Shown piece after piece: positions 13,130 through 27,700 of a stretch of 64,000 bases of DNA (the first letter of the stretch is position 1; every line of letters begins with the position of its first letter). Made by a program: the position numbers and the translations under genes. This stretch comes from Synanceia verrucosa. Lineage: Eukaryota > Chordata > Actinopteri > Perciformes > Synanceiidae. The stretch lies in NCBI GenBank assembly GCA_029721515.1, contig CM056562.1, positions 16,623,335 through 16,687,334 of the forward strand, in the 5' to 3' direction. The notes beneath the pieces are model-generated. The model was not told the origin of the DNA, did not search any database, and saw only the letters and a list, made by a program, of their open reading frames with translations.

Positions 13130-13222
13130 AAAGTAATTGTAAGAACAAGACAGAGTACATTGAGGTTTCTGAACCTGGAGTCTCTTTTACTCGTAGAGAT
13201 TGGGGGGGCAGCTCTCTCTGTG

Positions 13223-16200
13223 TTAATGAGAGTCTGATGTTACTGGGGACATCCCAGCATCCTTGACAGGATCCAGGGTGTCAGCGGATGCAGGCGAAGA
13301 GACTCTCTCATAGATGAAACTGTAGAGATTTACGTCAGGTCGAGTTGTGCGGCAATTCTTGCACATCCGACTGGAGTACTGGTTCAAAAGGTTGTAGAGC
13401 CTCCCTGGGAGGGAAAAAGAGGAAAGGGGTGAACATTGAGAGAGGAAGAAAGACAGAGGGATGAGATGGTACAGGGGTGAAGAGTAGGAAGAAATATGGA
13501 CGGAGATAAAACAAGATTGGGAAAAAATACTAACAGGACTAACAGAGAGTGAAAGAACAAGCAGAAACTAAAAAAAATGTGTTTGGCTCATTTATAAATC
13601 AAGCGCACATACACGCACACACGCTGTGAGCTTTTTCTCTGTAGCTCCACTTTAGGAAATGGATGGCTAGAGGGGAATTTCTCTGAAAGGCTTCAATAAA
13701 TGTCAGCAGAAGAAAAATGAAAGGGGGGTAGGGGAGGCTGGGGTCAGTCCAAGCAGTAATCCACTCTGCAGCTGAGGCTGGATGGATAGGCTGAAGAATG
13801 GAGATGGCCCACAAGGTGGAATAACTTAACATTGAGATGGACTGCATTTCCTTATTTATGCATACTGTCCTTGTAATGACGGCAGCAAGGATAATGTGCT
13901 GTAGGAGCCTAGTACATGGAGGTTACAGCGGCTGGTTATCATCGCATTCCTGTTCAGTGTGCAGTTTAGTGAGCTCAAGAGAGGCGGGGCTGATGAGAGT
14001 CAAAACTACTGAAAACATTTGGTTACGTGTGTGAGTCTTACCCACGGTGACTTGTCTCTCTGTGAGGAAAGTGTGTATTTCGTGGACATCCCTCATGAGC
14101 TGAGCGTCTCCAAATGTGAAGTACGCTACGTCTCTCCCAGCTTCTGCTGCAGCCATCAACTGAATCAGCGCTGAAAAAGTGAGAGGGAGAACGCTGAAGG
14201 GAAATCCAGGCAACAATAACACACCGTATTAGCATCATGAATAACCTTCACTAGCAGAACAAAATCATAAATGTGTAATTGACTGCTGAAAATAAGCTGA
14301 GAAAAGGCAGTAATTGGTCAATAAGCTGGATAAGGTATGGCTCCTGCTAGAAAAGAACACGGGTGACAGGAGCAATTTGTTTCAGAAGAGTAAATAATCC
14401 ACCACCGGTCGCGTACATTAGCCTCATCAACTGCACTCAATCTTTTAGCCCTTGCAAATTAAATATTAAACAGAATGGATACTGATTCCAGATTAAAAAC
14501 ACGCACAACAAAAATCATTTGCAAAACGTCTGTAATCTTTACAGCAACATCACTTGGTCTTATGTAACTACCACATCTCAAGTCAGCTCTGCGACTAAAA
14601 CGTAAAATACGGTTATTACCTTCTAAAAATACCAGCCATGCTAATTCCAGGGCTAATATCATCCCCGGGGGGTTACAAGTCCGAAGGATCTATTGATAGT
14701 ACACTGCAGAGGAAATTAACAGCCTTCGTTTTAAATCAAACTGTACTCAAACATACCCATGTTACTCCATTTGCATCCATAATGCAGGACATACATATGG
14801 AGATGTGGGTTTTAGTACAGTGCAGACTACATGCAAGATAAATATGAGTAAAATTACAGTTAATGAAAATGTTTAAGACATTGATCAGAAAAAACACCAC
14901 TGGTCCAGTGTGGTGTACTAGAGGAGGCAGTGAGTGAGGAGAGGGAAGAGTGATGTTGCGTATGTCTGCAGAGACCTGCATCAGCCTGGATTTATGGTGT
15001 CCCTTCCCTGTAATCAATTGCCCTTTTAATGGAAAACATTAATGTATGTCAGCTGATCAATAAAGGGAGGGACGGAGCTGGTGAGTGACACCTTGGGAGA
15101 GCTACTAATTGACCAGAAGAGATTGGCATCTGTGACTGAGTGGTCGTAATGTTTCAGCTTGAGCTTCAGTGGCTGAGGCAGCAGTGCAGATGAAAGGCTG
15201 GTCCTGTTTGAGCTCATTTCCTACTTTCATATTTCAACAGAAGCATAATCAGCCAATGGTACCTTTGAGCCGTGTGTCTCCTCCAAAAGCTCCACATCCC
15301 CAGTTGCCTGTAGCTACTGCAGAGAGGTGCTTGCTGTTGGCGTTGTTTCGGAAGAATCCACAGTATGCCTGGGAAAAATGCACAGGGAGCAGGAAGAGGA
15401 AGACACAAGATGCACATTTTTCAGTATTTTTAAATGGTCACTTCGCACAATATACTCAATTTTTAGTGTGCTGTATTGACAGCTATACAACAGGGTTATG
15501 TGGGTTAAACATTAAGAAGCACAAGTGGAAGCCTCTGCTTAAAACATATGCACAAAATAAAATGCATTTGAATGATGTTAATGTTTTACCAAATTCCTCA
15601 ACAGTAACAGCAGTAAAGTACGTTGTGTAGTAATGGTATTAGGGCTGTAAGAAAATGTCCAACACATCGAGATGCAGAATATTAAGCTCAGTGATTCTAT
15701 TTTGAATCTTTTTTTTTAGTTTTCATGCACAGGCTAACTATATATATTAACTATATTTTATTTCAATTGGGGCGGCATGGTGGTGAGCACTGTCGACTCA
15801 CAGCAAGAAGATACTGGGAGGTGTGGAGTTTGCATGCCCCTGATTACAGAATGCATTTTTCACATTTCTGCATGTGATACAATGGTTTTCCTGAAATTGC
15901 TATACTTTGCCTTGTTTATATAGCCATATATTGAACCATATGCCCTGTACCTTGTCAACACCCAGTCCTGGACGGGTCAGCTGTCAATCATCCAGACGGA
16001 AATTCAATGGTGGTACAGATCACAGAGCCTTTAATTAAAATGTTTGCAGGTGGTACTAGACTACGTGTTCACCAGCATGAGCTTTAAATCAAAAACAACA
16101 TGACGTCCATCTTTGTCCTAGCTGACATTTACTGAAAATAACTTTTGGAAGGCACCACTAATAGACACTGCATTTCATAGTTTTCTTGTATCTTTTCACA

Positions 16201-19200
16201 AAGACACAGCTGTTTGAGAAATGTTTAATATTGTATGTAAGGCATCTATCTTCTATGCTTTTTTTTTAGTTAAATTACAGCGCACATACAGACAAGGATA
16301 TCTCTCTCACCTTATTGAGTTCTCTGGTCATCTTCTCAGGGAGAAACTGCTCTAGAAAGTTCCTGTATTTAACAGCATCGATGGCCACAATCTCTGTACA
16401 TCGTCTTTGCCAGTCATCCCTGGAAATGAAAGATGGGATGACTTAGAAACAGCCTCAAAATTTTTCCGACTGGCTAAAATAATATAATGTGAGAAAGAAA
16501 ACTGTACCTGGCAGTCTCATCCTTGTGGCAAGCCTTCCATTTGTAACTCTCAGCATAGCCAGAGTATTTACTGTACTGTTCAGTGCCTGCAGAACAAGAA
16601 AAGAAAGTCAAGAAAAAAAGACATTACTCAGTATTCTGCAGCCAGAGCACATGGTGGGCCTAAATCTGTTTCAGCGCCTTATTTTTTAAATCACATTTAG
16701 TGCTTTTTATGCTCCCCATGTGAGTACACAGCATCGGCTTGTATTGGATTGTCATAAATAAAGGCCATTGATTTAATAAGTAATCCGCTTTGGGCTTTGA
16801 AATGAAAAGCTTTCAGCCATAATAGGAAGAAACTATTAGAACAGAAGGAGTTAACCTTGGCCACATTCACAAATTGCTGAGAAACCATGACACACTACAG
16901 ACTCACTCATTAAGTGACAGGGCAACACACCTCTGTTATCAAGAAGCTAGCTGTGCTCTCAGTTAAAGCTCCAAAGATTTCATCATTCATCATTACAAAT
17001 ACAGCTGTGCTCAATTCTGAAAATGATGCCTATTAAAGGCTCCATACATTATGCATTAGACATGAGGAAGTTTCCCCGCACTTCAGTGAAGAGCAGGTGT
17101 TAACACAGCCTTTCAGGTTCTACTGTATGTGCTGGTAGTGTTACGTATGCTACTTGAAGAAAAGATGGAAAGTATTTTAAAAGCAATGCAAAATGTCATT
17201 CTTTGAAAGTATCTCTTGAGGAGCAGTAATTAAACGCTTCTTTTACTCTCTCATAATTGACTTCATTTAATTTCAAGCATGTACCATCTGCCAATACTTG
17301 AAGTCTCAGTATGAATGATGATTTTTTCCTTGTCAAAATATAACTCAAACTAATGGCCTGGGCAAATGACAATAAGATATCAGTTTCTATGTTAAGTTTT
17401 TTTTTTTTTTTTCAAACAAAGAGAATATTAATTTTAAACATCTTGCACCACTGAAAGCCAAACCAGCCAAATGAAGCACTTTCTACAACACTAGCGACTC
17501 CTAACGTCAGACAACAGGCCACCTGTATCAATGTCTCCATCGACAGAGATGTCCTCCTCCTCCTTCACCTTGATCCTATTTATGCTGGCAACCACCCATT
17601 AAAGCCTCCTGGCATACAGGCTCCCATCACTAGATTACATCGTAGCCCTCTTCCTTCCGATCTGAAAACGCCTATGGACAAAAACTGATGTGACGTATGA
17701 GTTCCAAATGCATAAGAAGACACCTCTAAAGATAAAAAATATGTTTAACAGGACAGGAGAAAATCACAGACAGTAAAGACAAGTATAAGAAGTCTAGTAG
17801 AGACGAGACTTAAGAGGAAAACCAGAATGCGTGCAAAGAATACTCTGCAGGTTTAAATGAATCTATCGTGTAACTGGTCCATTCCATTAGAGGAGCAATG
17901 ACCTTAGTTGGGCAATAAATTCCTTTCTGTCTAAATGTAATAAAGTTAAGTGGAGAGGAGGAGGGGAAATAGGAGGGAAGCAGAATGATGGGAAGCGGGT
18001 GGGTGGTGACTAATCATTGAAGGTGACTTGGAAGGGATGGGAGTTTCAAAGAAGACAACATGACGCCATAGAAAAGAGACGGTGCTTGACTTGCTGAGAG
18101 CAGGGTACTGAATGAGACAGAAGGTCTGGTTGAGTATGTGTTTGGTGGTATTTCAGTGTAGGCAACATGGTGGCTCTTCCTTTTCTCAACTCTGCTGTTC
18201 CAACCCGTACACAACAAGAAATGTATAGCAGTAAATACAGTATGTTGAAGATACCCATCAGACCACGCAAACTCCTTCATGTCATTTATTTTTGTCCATG
18301 TTAGGGTAGGGTACTGTTCACATGTGAACCAACTGTGGGACCCAATGGTACCTTGTTTTGTTAAAAAACCCTCCCTAACTTGTCCCAAGGACCTCAAGTC
18401 TGTGTGTCTCGCTGGAGGCACAGGTGTTGCCCTGATTTCGCATTTCCTATTGCAAATATTGCAGCAAGCATCGTCTGCATTACGTTTTGAAAAGTGCAAC
18501 CCCCACACTTGTGATAACACTGGCCCACCATTGCCCTGACTCACTGTGACTTGAACAAGCTGCAGGGGTGGCATACTTTTGCTATACTCTAAGTTACTCT
18601 CTCACTCACTGATGCACTCTCAGGTACTGAAATTTTACACTTGTAGTACCGATACTCAGCTTGCAACCTAGGCACAGCTAACCCTGATGTTAAACGGATG
18701 GATTTATCAAACTGGATAATGAGGCTCTTGTGTCATCAATGGCAAATCTGAAGACACATTTTAATGGCCCAGTGAAATACTGGCACCAAGACAGGACAAA
18801 TGGACATTAAATATTGGTTTTGGTAATAAATATAGTGTGAGTATAAATCAACTGACTCAACTGAGGCTATTTTGAAAGTTAGTGAGGGGGCAATGCACAA
18901 TACTTCTTCTAGAATGACAAAACAAAACAAAAATAATGAAGGAAAATTTGAATCAATGTGTGTTTTTTGGCAGTAATTGCATAGGCTATATCGTTAAATA
19001 TATGCCTCTGTGATCTTAAACTGTACTTGTCCTTACTGTGATCAGAGGTGAGCGAGTTACAGCTGGAAAGAGGGTAGGATGGCCAGAGGAGGAGGAGGGA
19101 GGTGAGTGAGAGGGCAGACCACTTAGAGAGGCTGACCCAAGCAGAGTGAGTCAGAGGTTGAAAAATAGAGCAATTCTGCTGGAGAGAAATGAAAGATAAC

Positions 19201-21728
19201 TGGGCAGTCGCAAGTGGATCAATGCAATGGATTTATACCGCTACTGGCTGGAAGGATGAAGGAGAGAAAAAAATGAAAAAAAAAAATGAATGGAGCCAAA
19301 TAAACACACAGTGCTCAATGGACGAGAGAAAATAACTCCTGAGATGAAAAACAACACTAGTTTAGCCACTGTTATGTGTAACACTAGAAAGACATGTAGG
19401 ATGTGTGTGGTTTCTATAGGAGAATGAGCGAAGACAACGAATTAGCGACCAGTACAACACATGGTGTGAAGCTGCACTGTATTCAACTTATGCACAGAAG
19501 AAGGAGCATTTCATTTGGAACTGTTTGTTCTCTATAGATTATGGAGATGCACCGGTCTGCTCCGCCATCATCAAAATCTGCATGTATGCATACATTAACT
19601 ACTCAGTAGGCTGGTTTTAAATAAATGAACATTTATCAGTGTTTACCACACAGATGTTACTTGGCTGACCAGTCCAGGTATATTATGGACTGACAGGCAA
19701 GTGACAGCTGACACAAGGTTCATTCCTACAGAGTGCAATTTAAAAAAAACCTTGCTAGCTATTGTTTTACTACTTTTAAAAACTTTTTACTGGGGCTGTT
19801 AACGCATTAAGCACAAATTTGCGCGCCAGTGACTACTTGAACAAATTGCCCGAAATGCCTTGCCTAAGACATGCTAATTTTGACAGCCCTATACTATCAG
19901 TTAAAATCAGAGCAACACCATATCAGCTCTAATAAGCTCCGTGTTTATGAAAAGTCTCTCCCTTTTCCTTTTTGTCCATTCCACATTAGAAATTAATTCT
20001 TTAGTGATGCTCTTTGTGGGTTAGTTGTTTGCTGAATTACAGGAGAAGCTTGGACAGAATCAGGAAAGATGGTTAATCTAATTTTATCAGCTGTTTTGAT
20101 CAATAGTTACAACTGCATTGTTTGCATTGAACGGGGTTCTGCTTCATGACCTGCCAGCGCTGCCAGTCTCTGGCAACACATTTCGGGCAGTTTGTCCAAG
20201 TAGAGTTATCGTTGCTCAAGTTAACCAATTTCAACAGCCCTACTTTTTATACCTATCCCTATTATTATCCCTATTTACATCTATTAGTCAGAGACATTCA
20301 TTTATATCAGCCCACCTGAATAACAGCTGCACCACAAATAGAGGTTTTATATGACCAAAACACATTCATTTTCTTTAACCACTGGTTCACAAGATGCTAA
20401 CTGGCAGATAACAGAAGCAAAGAAATACCTGGCAGCAGTGACACCATTCCCTGAACATTATGGGTGAAATTGCACCATGTCACAGAAAATCTCATCTGGA
20501 TGGGAACCTATAAATAATCTGTCCCAATATCTAGTGTCTGTATGAAGTGTGTCTTTTACTCATTCACTGCCCAGAGCATAACGCCAATTTTGGAACGTAT
20601 GAACTGATACAATGCCAAACACACCGCTCACACTCTACATCAACCCGATGGGGGCAAGTCACACTTTTTCTAGTCGAGTATCACAGCCTCAGACTGAAGG
20701 GAGGTGCTGACCCTTAACGCATCTGTTTTACATGTGGTTGCCAGCAGCCCCAGTGTGTGCGAGAGGTCACGACCCGATGAAACCACACAAACTTCATGAT
20801 TTGCAAAAGGCAGAGAGGTAAACGTGAGGTCACACAAACCAGACACTCTTCACCTGGCAGTGCGTGCAGAGATTCTGGCCATGTAATTACAAACATAATT
20901 GGAAAGTTCAGTGGAGTCCATTCATCAAGGATGCTGCTTGACTTACTGCAGAGAAAACAACAACTGACTCCAGCCATATCACTCCAGCTTTCCTGAGAAT
21001 AGTGAGCATTGTGAAGGTCCTGTAAGCTCAATCCAAACTTAGTGCTTAGGGCGTATGTTACTGTAGAACCTGTACAGTGCATCCAGTACAATGACAGAAG
21101 CAAACGTGAAACACGGAGCTCTGAATAATACAAAGTAAATTTTACGTATGTGTGACAACATACCTGTGATGATGAGGCATTCATTGTTTTCCAAAGCTTC
21201 AGTAAAGAGGCGAGAGACAATGAGTTCAGGGTTGATGAGAAACCTGATCTCTTCTTGGACCAATCCATGTCCTGTTACTCCACCACCTACAAACCTGTTT
21301 GCAAAGTCCACCTAATGAAAGAATAAGATAGTAAGAGCGAGAGCCAACGTTAATGGCACAATCCCTCAGTTATATTCACAGTTATGTCACAACAAAACAA
21401 ATCTTTGTATAAATTTGATACTGTATATTGTCCTGTCCACTCAATACAGTCGAGAAGAACTGTGAGGTTTAGCTACCGCCACTTTCATTATTTGAACAAA
21501 TGACTCTATTAGCGTCTCCTTATTATCCGTCACCCACTGTGGTCATTTAACACAGATAAATGTCTACGGATCACTGCACTGCTTCCTGCTTGTAAATAAT
21601 CAAATCAGGAACTTGTAACAAAGCAACGCATGATTTTTTTGCAGCACACACAAACACACACATTTAAGCCATTGTCTTTTTATGATAACTAATAAAAAAG
21701 AAAAAAAATATATATATATATGTTGGTT

Positions 21729-21779
<51 letters not shown>

Positions 21780-24700
21780 GATAAATATAATAAAGGTTGT
21801 TGCTGTTGTTATATAAGTATACCAAGTTAACAAAGCTCTACCAAACTGAATTTAGACATTTTTTTGCCAAATATTTTGATGTGACACTGGAGCTCCATGC
21901 CATAAAAAGCCCACCCCTTATTTTTGTGGCATGGGTAAGAGGACAGTCCATTCAATCACAATGCAGCTATTCAAACAGCCTGTCAGGGGTGAGGGTTCTG
22001 CTCACTGGCCCACAGCTATGTCAATCTGGGTGACAGTCAGTGTGTTTTTATGGTCATGTGTGTATGTTGTCTAACCAGTCGCTCAACTCCTCCCTCCTTC
22101 ACTGGTTCACCCGTAACCTCAACCCCCGCCATCACCCTTCAATCTCACCCCGTGACAAAATGACAGCCCACTCTGCCCTATCAAAGCTCAACACACAGCC
22201 GGTGCCAGCGCCATCAATCCGCCTGCAGGACTCCTGGCCCACTGGGTCGCCCCAGTGAGATGGCTCACCCTCGTCATCTTTTCCTCTATGTGCCTCCCTC
22301 ATCTCCCACCCCAGGGTCTTCTCCTCCACCCTTGCCTCCTCTGAGCTACTCAAGTGTATACATCAGCTGTCAGCTGGAGGAGAAATGCACCAGCCACCCT
22401 GGAAAACTGAGGAAGTGAGGAAAAATAGAGCCAAAGACCTTCCCAGAAATGCACAAAAAAATCATAAACCTGATTCTGACTTTCTGCAGGAAGAGGGCAA
22501 CTAGTCAGACAACCAGTAGAGTCTCTTTGACTTGTCATAAGCTAAACAGAAGACACAGTAATAGTCAGAGACGTGTTTGTTGTGTTTGACCACAACAACA
22601 ACAAAACAAAACAGGTATGCTACGTCAAATCTCAAATTCTGAACCAACAATTTTGATTAATTTTACAATAATAGTTTTATTTGGCGTTAGAGGAAAAACA
22701 TACAAAATTCCTACCTGTAACATCCCGTATCCATCGTCCTCAATCGTTCCCTCACAGGTGATGTGTAGGCGCTTCAGCTGAGTCTGGGAACTTGATAAAA
22801 GGAACTTTCAGTTATTCATTCACCAAAGAGTAATGCATTACATTCATACAACATACTAATATCAGTCATGACAACTCATTTGGATGTAAATTAAATTTCA
22901 AGTGGGGAGAAAAATTGCCTGTGAACTGGTCCAATGGGCACATGAGTCATAAAGGAACTCTGATGTGTTGATGGTATCTGAGTGGCCCTTTTGCCACATC
23001 CTTCTAATTTGTTTGTTCAGGTTGTGGGGACACTTTAATTATATTTAAAATAAATAAATAAATAAAAACAAATAATGAAAAAAAAATATCACTGTATATG
23101 CAAAACTACTTTCCTGACTTAAAACATAACAAACATAAATTAATATTTAACAAATTTAAAAAACAAATCTCCTTGTAGATGGATTCTCAGTCATTAACTC
23201 ATTAAATGAATAGAGAAGCAGAACACGGACTAATACCTTTCCCAGTTTGGAGGATTGCTCAGGACCTGTCTTGTGAATGTAACGAGACCCTTGGGCTCTA
23301 AAAAAAGAAATTCATAAGCAAAAAAAATCATAAGCAAAAAATGTTCATCAACTGAAAAACATAGAAAGAATTACAAACACAACCAATGCAACATTATGTG
23401 GGATATTATTAATGCTTACTGGTCTGTGTAACTCTTCTGAAGTAACAAAGCAGAGTTTTCAATTTCTCTATTTTTCTTGGTGATGACCCTTCAAATAACC
23501 TGAAAAAGAAAGCAAACTGGATTGTTTTTAGGGTACTTTGTTAAATTAAGTATCTGACAAGAGACAATTTTTATTAAATGTATTTTTCTGATATCAAATA
23601 CAGTATTTTGAGCAGATGAGAGACATGGATGTTTTACTCAGTCATTATCTTTAGCTCATTGCACAACCATGCCACAACATTTCATGAGTGAGGTCAACCT
23701 TTGAAACTGACATGATGTCTCTCCCATCTACCTCCATCCTTGTTTCATACAATGGCACTGCCTGAGGCTGTTTCAGTTCTTCAGAGTTACCATAAAAAGT
23801 AGGGAGGGAGGGAGGGAGGAGAGAGCACTGAGTGGACAGAGCACCTCATACTGATGCTCTCTCCATTAAAAGCGACCTAAGCTGATGACTAATCACAGCC
23901 CAACATTCATCTTTCCCTCCCACCGCTTTAAGCCCAGACCATTAAAGAAATAAAAACAGAGGGGACAAATGAAATGAAAAGGCAATGCACTATAAGGCCT
24001 TTAGTGAGAGAGTCAAAAAATATTAGGCAATCCCTGCATATTAATTACTCCTTCCCACAATCTGCATTCCTCAAACAGTGCCTCAATCATGCACTGTGAA
24101 GCCCTCCTCCCCCCAAAAAAATTCCCCTTAGTCAGTGTCAATTTGGCACAACACACCCCGGAGGACAACCTGCCTATGGGCGTAACGGCAACAAATCATA
24201 CCTTGCTGAAGTAATTATGATTTGTGATTTAGTCACAAAATACATTGCAGAAATTTCCATTTTCAAGGATAGTCACATTAATTAGTTAATTAATGACTTA
24301 TCCACTGTAACCTTACCTACTATATAAAATGCACCGGGAGACAAGATTTCTGACAGTTTGGCCATTAGGCTATTTTCTCACAAATGAGGAAGGCCATCTC
24401 TCTAGTCACTCAGTTCGGAAATAAAAACAGAGGATGTATTTCTTAATAATGAGCTTTCATTCTTGACTAAGCTGCTAAATGGGCTTCCTATGTCATTTTC
24501 TTCTCATACGGCGAAAAAGAGATACTTCTGCCTTCTTTCCCCTCCCTCAAATCTATCCATCACTTAATGGAGGACAAACCTTGACAGTTCTGCCAAAACA
24601 GCAATCAGCAGATTGCTTGCTGCATTGCTTGTCCAAGACGGAGCGCTACTGTAGCTGATAAGCTAAGTGACGGACACTCCCTCAATTACATGGGGGGAAA

Positions 24701-27700
24701 GGGAGGGCCGGTAACGATCCAGGGCCCAGTTTAGACTGCATTGGTTGTCTTGTCTCATCTTCTCAGAAACACTAAGACTTTTTTTCCTCTTGCTCTTTCT
24801 TCAATTTCACTGCCGGCAAAAATGCAGATAGCGAAGGCAGGCATGCAACCAAGTGCTGGCATGAGTCTGAACAGCCAGCCCTACAACTGAGATCAATGCT
24901 TACGTTATTAGAGAGGCCTCTTCACTGACATTTGATGTGGAGGCACACGCACACATACAGATGAGTGATTGTGAGAGTCCGATTAAGGTTCAGATAAAAT
25001 GAGGGAGTTAAGGGAAGTAATGTGGACCAAATCTAAATCACATATTGTCTCTAACACAATCCCTGGGATTCTAAAAATAACACAACTCAGGCCCTGAGTT
25101 TGCTAAATCTACCTTTAATGTTCTGCAAAGAATGAAATGGCTATCTTAATAAGGTATAGACACATCAAAATCTCCAGCATGTCACACAACAACACAGGAA
25201 GTGATTACTAATGCAGGGTAATTGGTAAAGAGAGGTGATATCTGGAGAGAGACAGTAAGAGAGGTGTGCTGTACTAAAACGTTTAATCAAAACTATTTGT
25301 TTCCATTATCCATCCCTGGTTTTCTTAACAGACCACTCGTTCTGAGTAGGCAGAGACAGAGAACACCAATGAATCTCCCTCCCACACAAAAAGAAACAAG
25401 AGGAACCTGAAGCTCCTCTCTGGCTACAAACCCATCCTTGAGGACAAGGTGACATGCACATTGTCATATTACAATCTAAACTGAAAAAAATAAGATAAGC
25501 TGTGCAACGCAAGACCCAGTGCTTCTGCATGCAAGGTAAATAGGAAATTTCAAAGTAACCGATTGCAAACCTATTGGACACCTACTAAATGAGTCAAAGC
25601 AGAGAATTAAGAGTTTTCAAGGCACTAGTGCCCCCTTATGGAACTGGAAGTTTCCTCTGATTGGTAGGATCACTAAAGACAGAGGGACTCTCTCAGTGTG
25701 TAATCAACAGTAGTAATTATAATTATTCACAAAAATAATACTCATCTTTGAATGTATTTGATGCAAAGAACATGACTGAAAAGCTCCTGGGAGAGCCTGA
25801 TCCAGTTATTGTGCCAATAAAACCTGGACAACACATGATGTTCCACAGTCATTTAGGATCAGGACAAAAAAGCATAACCATGCCAATGATACCAAACATG
25901 TTCCTGTCCAACAGCATGGTAAGCTTCTTCTAGATGCATAGACAACAAGGCGAACTCTGGATCATCTCAGTCTAAGATCAACTCAGTCTCCTGCTTAAAG
26001 TAATGGCTTACAATTTAAGAACTCGAAGGGCTCAAAGTGGCAAATTTGTGAATGAAATACCCATGGCTGCAGCTCACTCAATTACACCAGTGAGCTACTG
26101 ATCACTGTATTGTGTCTCTCTCTTTTCTGCATGGGATGGTGTGCTTTTACCTGTAGAAATTGATCTCAGGATAATTGCAGTAATCTGACTTGCGGGAGTT
26201 GCGTCGGGGGAATGTGCAGAAGAAGGCGTTGGCTAGAAGACAGGCTATTTGCTCCTGGGACAGAGTCAGGGAGTGGTTCATCCTTGACTTCAATAGGGGG
26301 ATTGGCTAGAAAGAAGAAGAAGAGAGAAAAAAAAGTGACATAAGACACCAAAAGGCTGGAGATCAGCACGGGAAACGTATTAGGGACAAAGAGAGATGCA
26401 CATCAAACACACAAGGGTGCAGTATGTCTGATGGCTAACGAGAGGCGGGGTAATTAGATTAGCAATCTAGCAAGCAGAGGAGACGCGGAGAGTTCCATTA
26501 GGTAAATGGGTGGTAGTAATTAATGTCCTGGTTTTCTTGCTCTCCCCCAGGTTCGTTCAGTCAGACACTTTGGGCCAATCAATCTTCACTGATTAGGGCT
26601 AAAGAGCCTCCCAAGGCTGCCCAGTTAGCAGATCAATACCAGCTCTAATAACACACACATAAACATTAGCCTTGACGCTTAATACTGCAAAACAAAGCGG
26701 AGAGTCAGAAAGCTTCATTATCCAACCGCGACAAATGACTCTGAGGTGAAATCTGTACCAGAAACCCCCCCTTCCTTAGTTGAACCTGAACATCTTTAAC
26801 GCACTGCGACTGGTTTCCGTCTCCACTAACAACCAGAGGGGTTTTTCTTATCCTGCCCAGAGTGGGAGCTGATTTAATTAAATGGAGGACTCTGAAATAG
26901 ATAACTGAATTACAAAAATACCAACATTGGAATTGTTTGCATTGCTGTAATTGATGACAGAGAAGTAAAATGAGGAGTAATGGGGCTGACATTTAAGAGA
27001 TCTGTGACATGGATCAGCTCCATTTAATGGGAACAAACGAGAGGACCCTGTTTCTCAAAATAGACTGCTCAGAGGGGGAGGAGTGGCTCATGTGGAGGTC
27101 CAAAGGAACAGACTCAGAATTTTTTCTTTCATGTGAGGAATTTCCTCAAGTGCACAAGCATGACATATCAGAAGGATGACTGGAAATGAGATGGACCTCT
27201 CCTCTCTTCCCTCTTTTTTTAACGAAGCAGCTCCTGATATGGACCAAAAAGAGGCATTTGTATCACATGAGCTGCTCTTGTATAATATCCACCACCTATC
27301 CCTTTCAATCTCTCCTCTCTGCTGACGTCATTCCTCCTATATCTCTAACACAGCTGATCTCTTTTTAAACCCCATTGTCTCATATAACTCCTGCAAATCT
27401 GCCCACAAAATGCATGTATATTCTAAAATAGTAGTGCTTACCATTGTGCAGAGGACAGGAGCACTGAGTGCGAGGTCAACCATAGCTGGTAGTATGGACT
27501 CAAACAGGAGTTGTACCTCTGGATGCTCAAGATACTGGAGAGAGGAAAAAAATCACATGCAGACAGAATTTCTGTTAAATGGGATCTCTCTGTGGAGCCA
27601 AATGCCTAGTTAGGCAGGCAGTTACTCAAAGCCAGCAGTCAGAGTGACATATTGGTTTGTAACACCCCTGATTTTTCCAACCAAAATATTAAGTCACAAT

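Larger units (their letters stand above)
9917..13222. other. ogdhl upstream region and parg 3' flank
   Basis: About 3.3 kb between the ogdhl start codon and the parg stop codon. The left part carries the probable ogdhl 5' UTR intron, first exon and promoter, then a CA repeat (10781-10807). The right part (about 12-13.2 kb) is A/T-rich and should contain the parg 3' UTR. Minus-strand AATAAA signals occur at 12556-12561 and 12411-12416. No further gene was seen; small plus-strand frames here look random. Confidence 0.65.
16587..21163. other. Long parg intron (4.6 kb) rich in transposon remnants
   Basis: Separates the exons encoding CLIITG and TEQYSKY. It contains a decayed BED-finger/hAT-like open frame (18014-18574), two inverted copies of a short repeat with GGGCTGT ends (19792-19890 and 20165-20241) and a poly(T) run (about 17399-17412). 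No host exon was recognised. Confidence 0.65.

Noticed and set aside
15169..15630. 153-codon plus-strand frame
   Set aside because: Antisense across a parg exon and its introns. No recognisable domain; the length is explained by the exon shadow.
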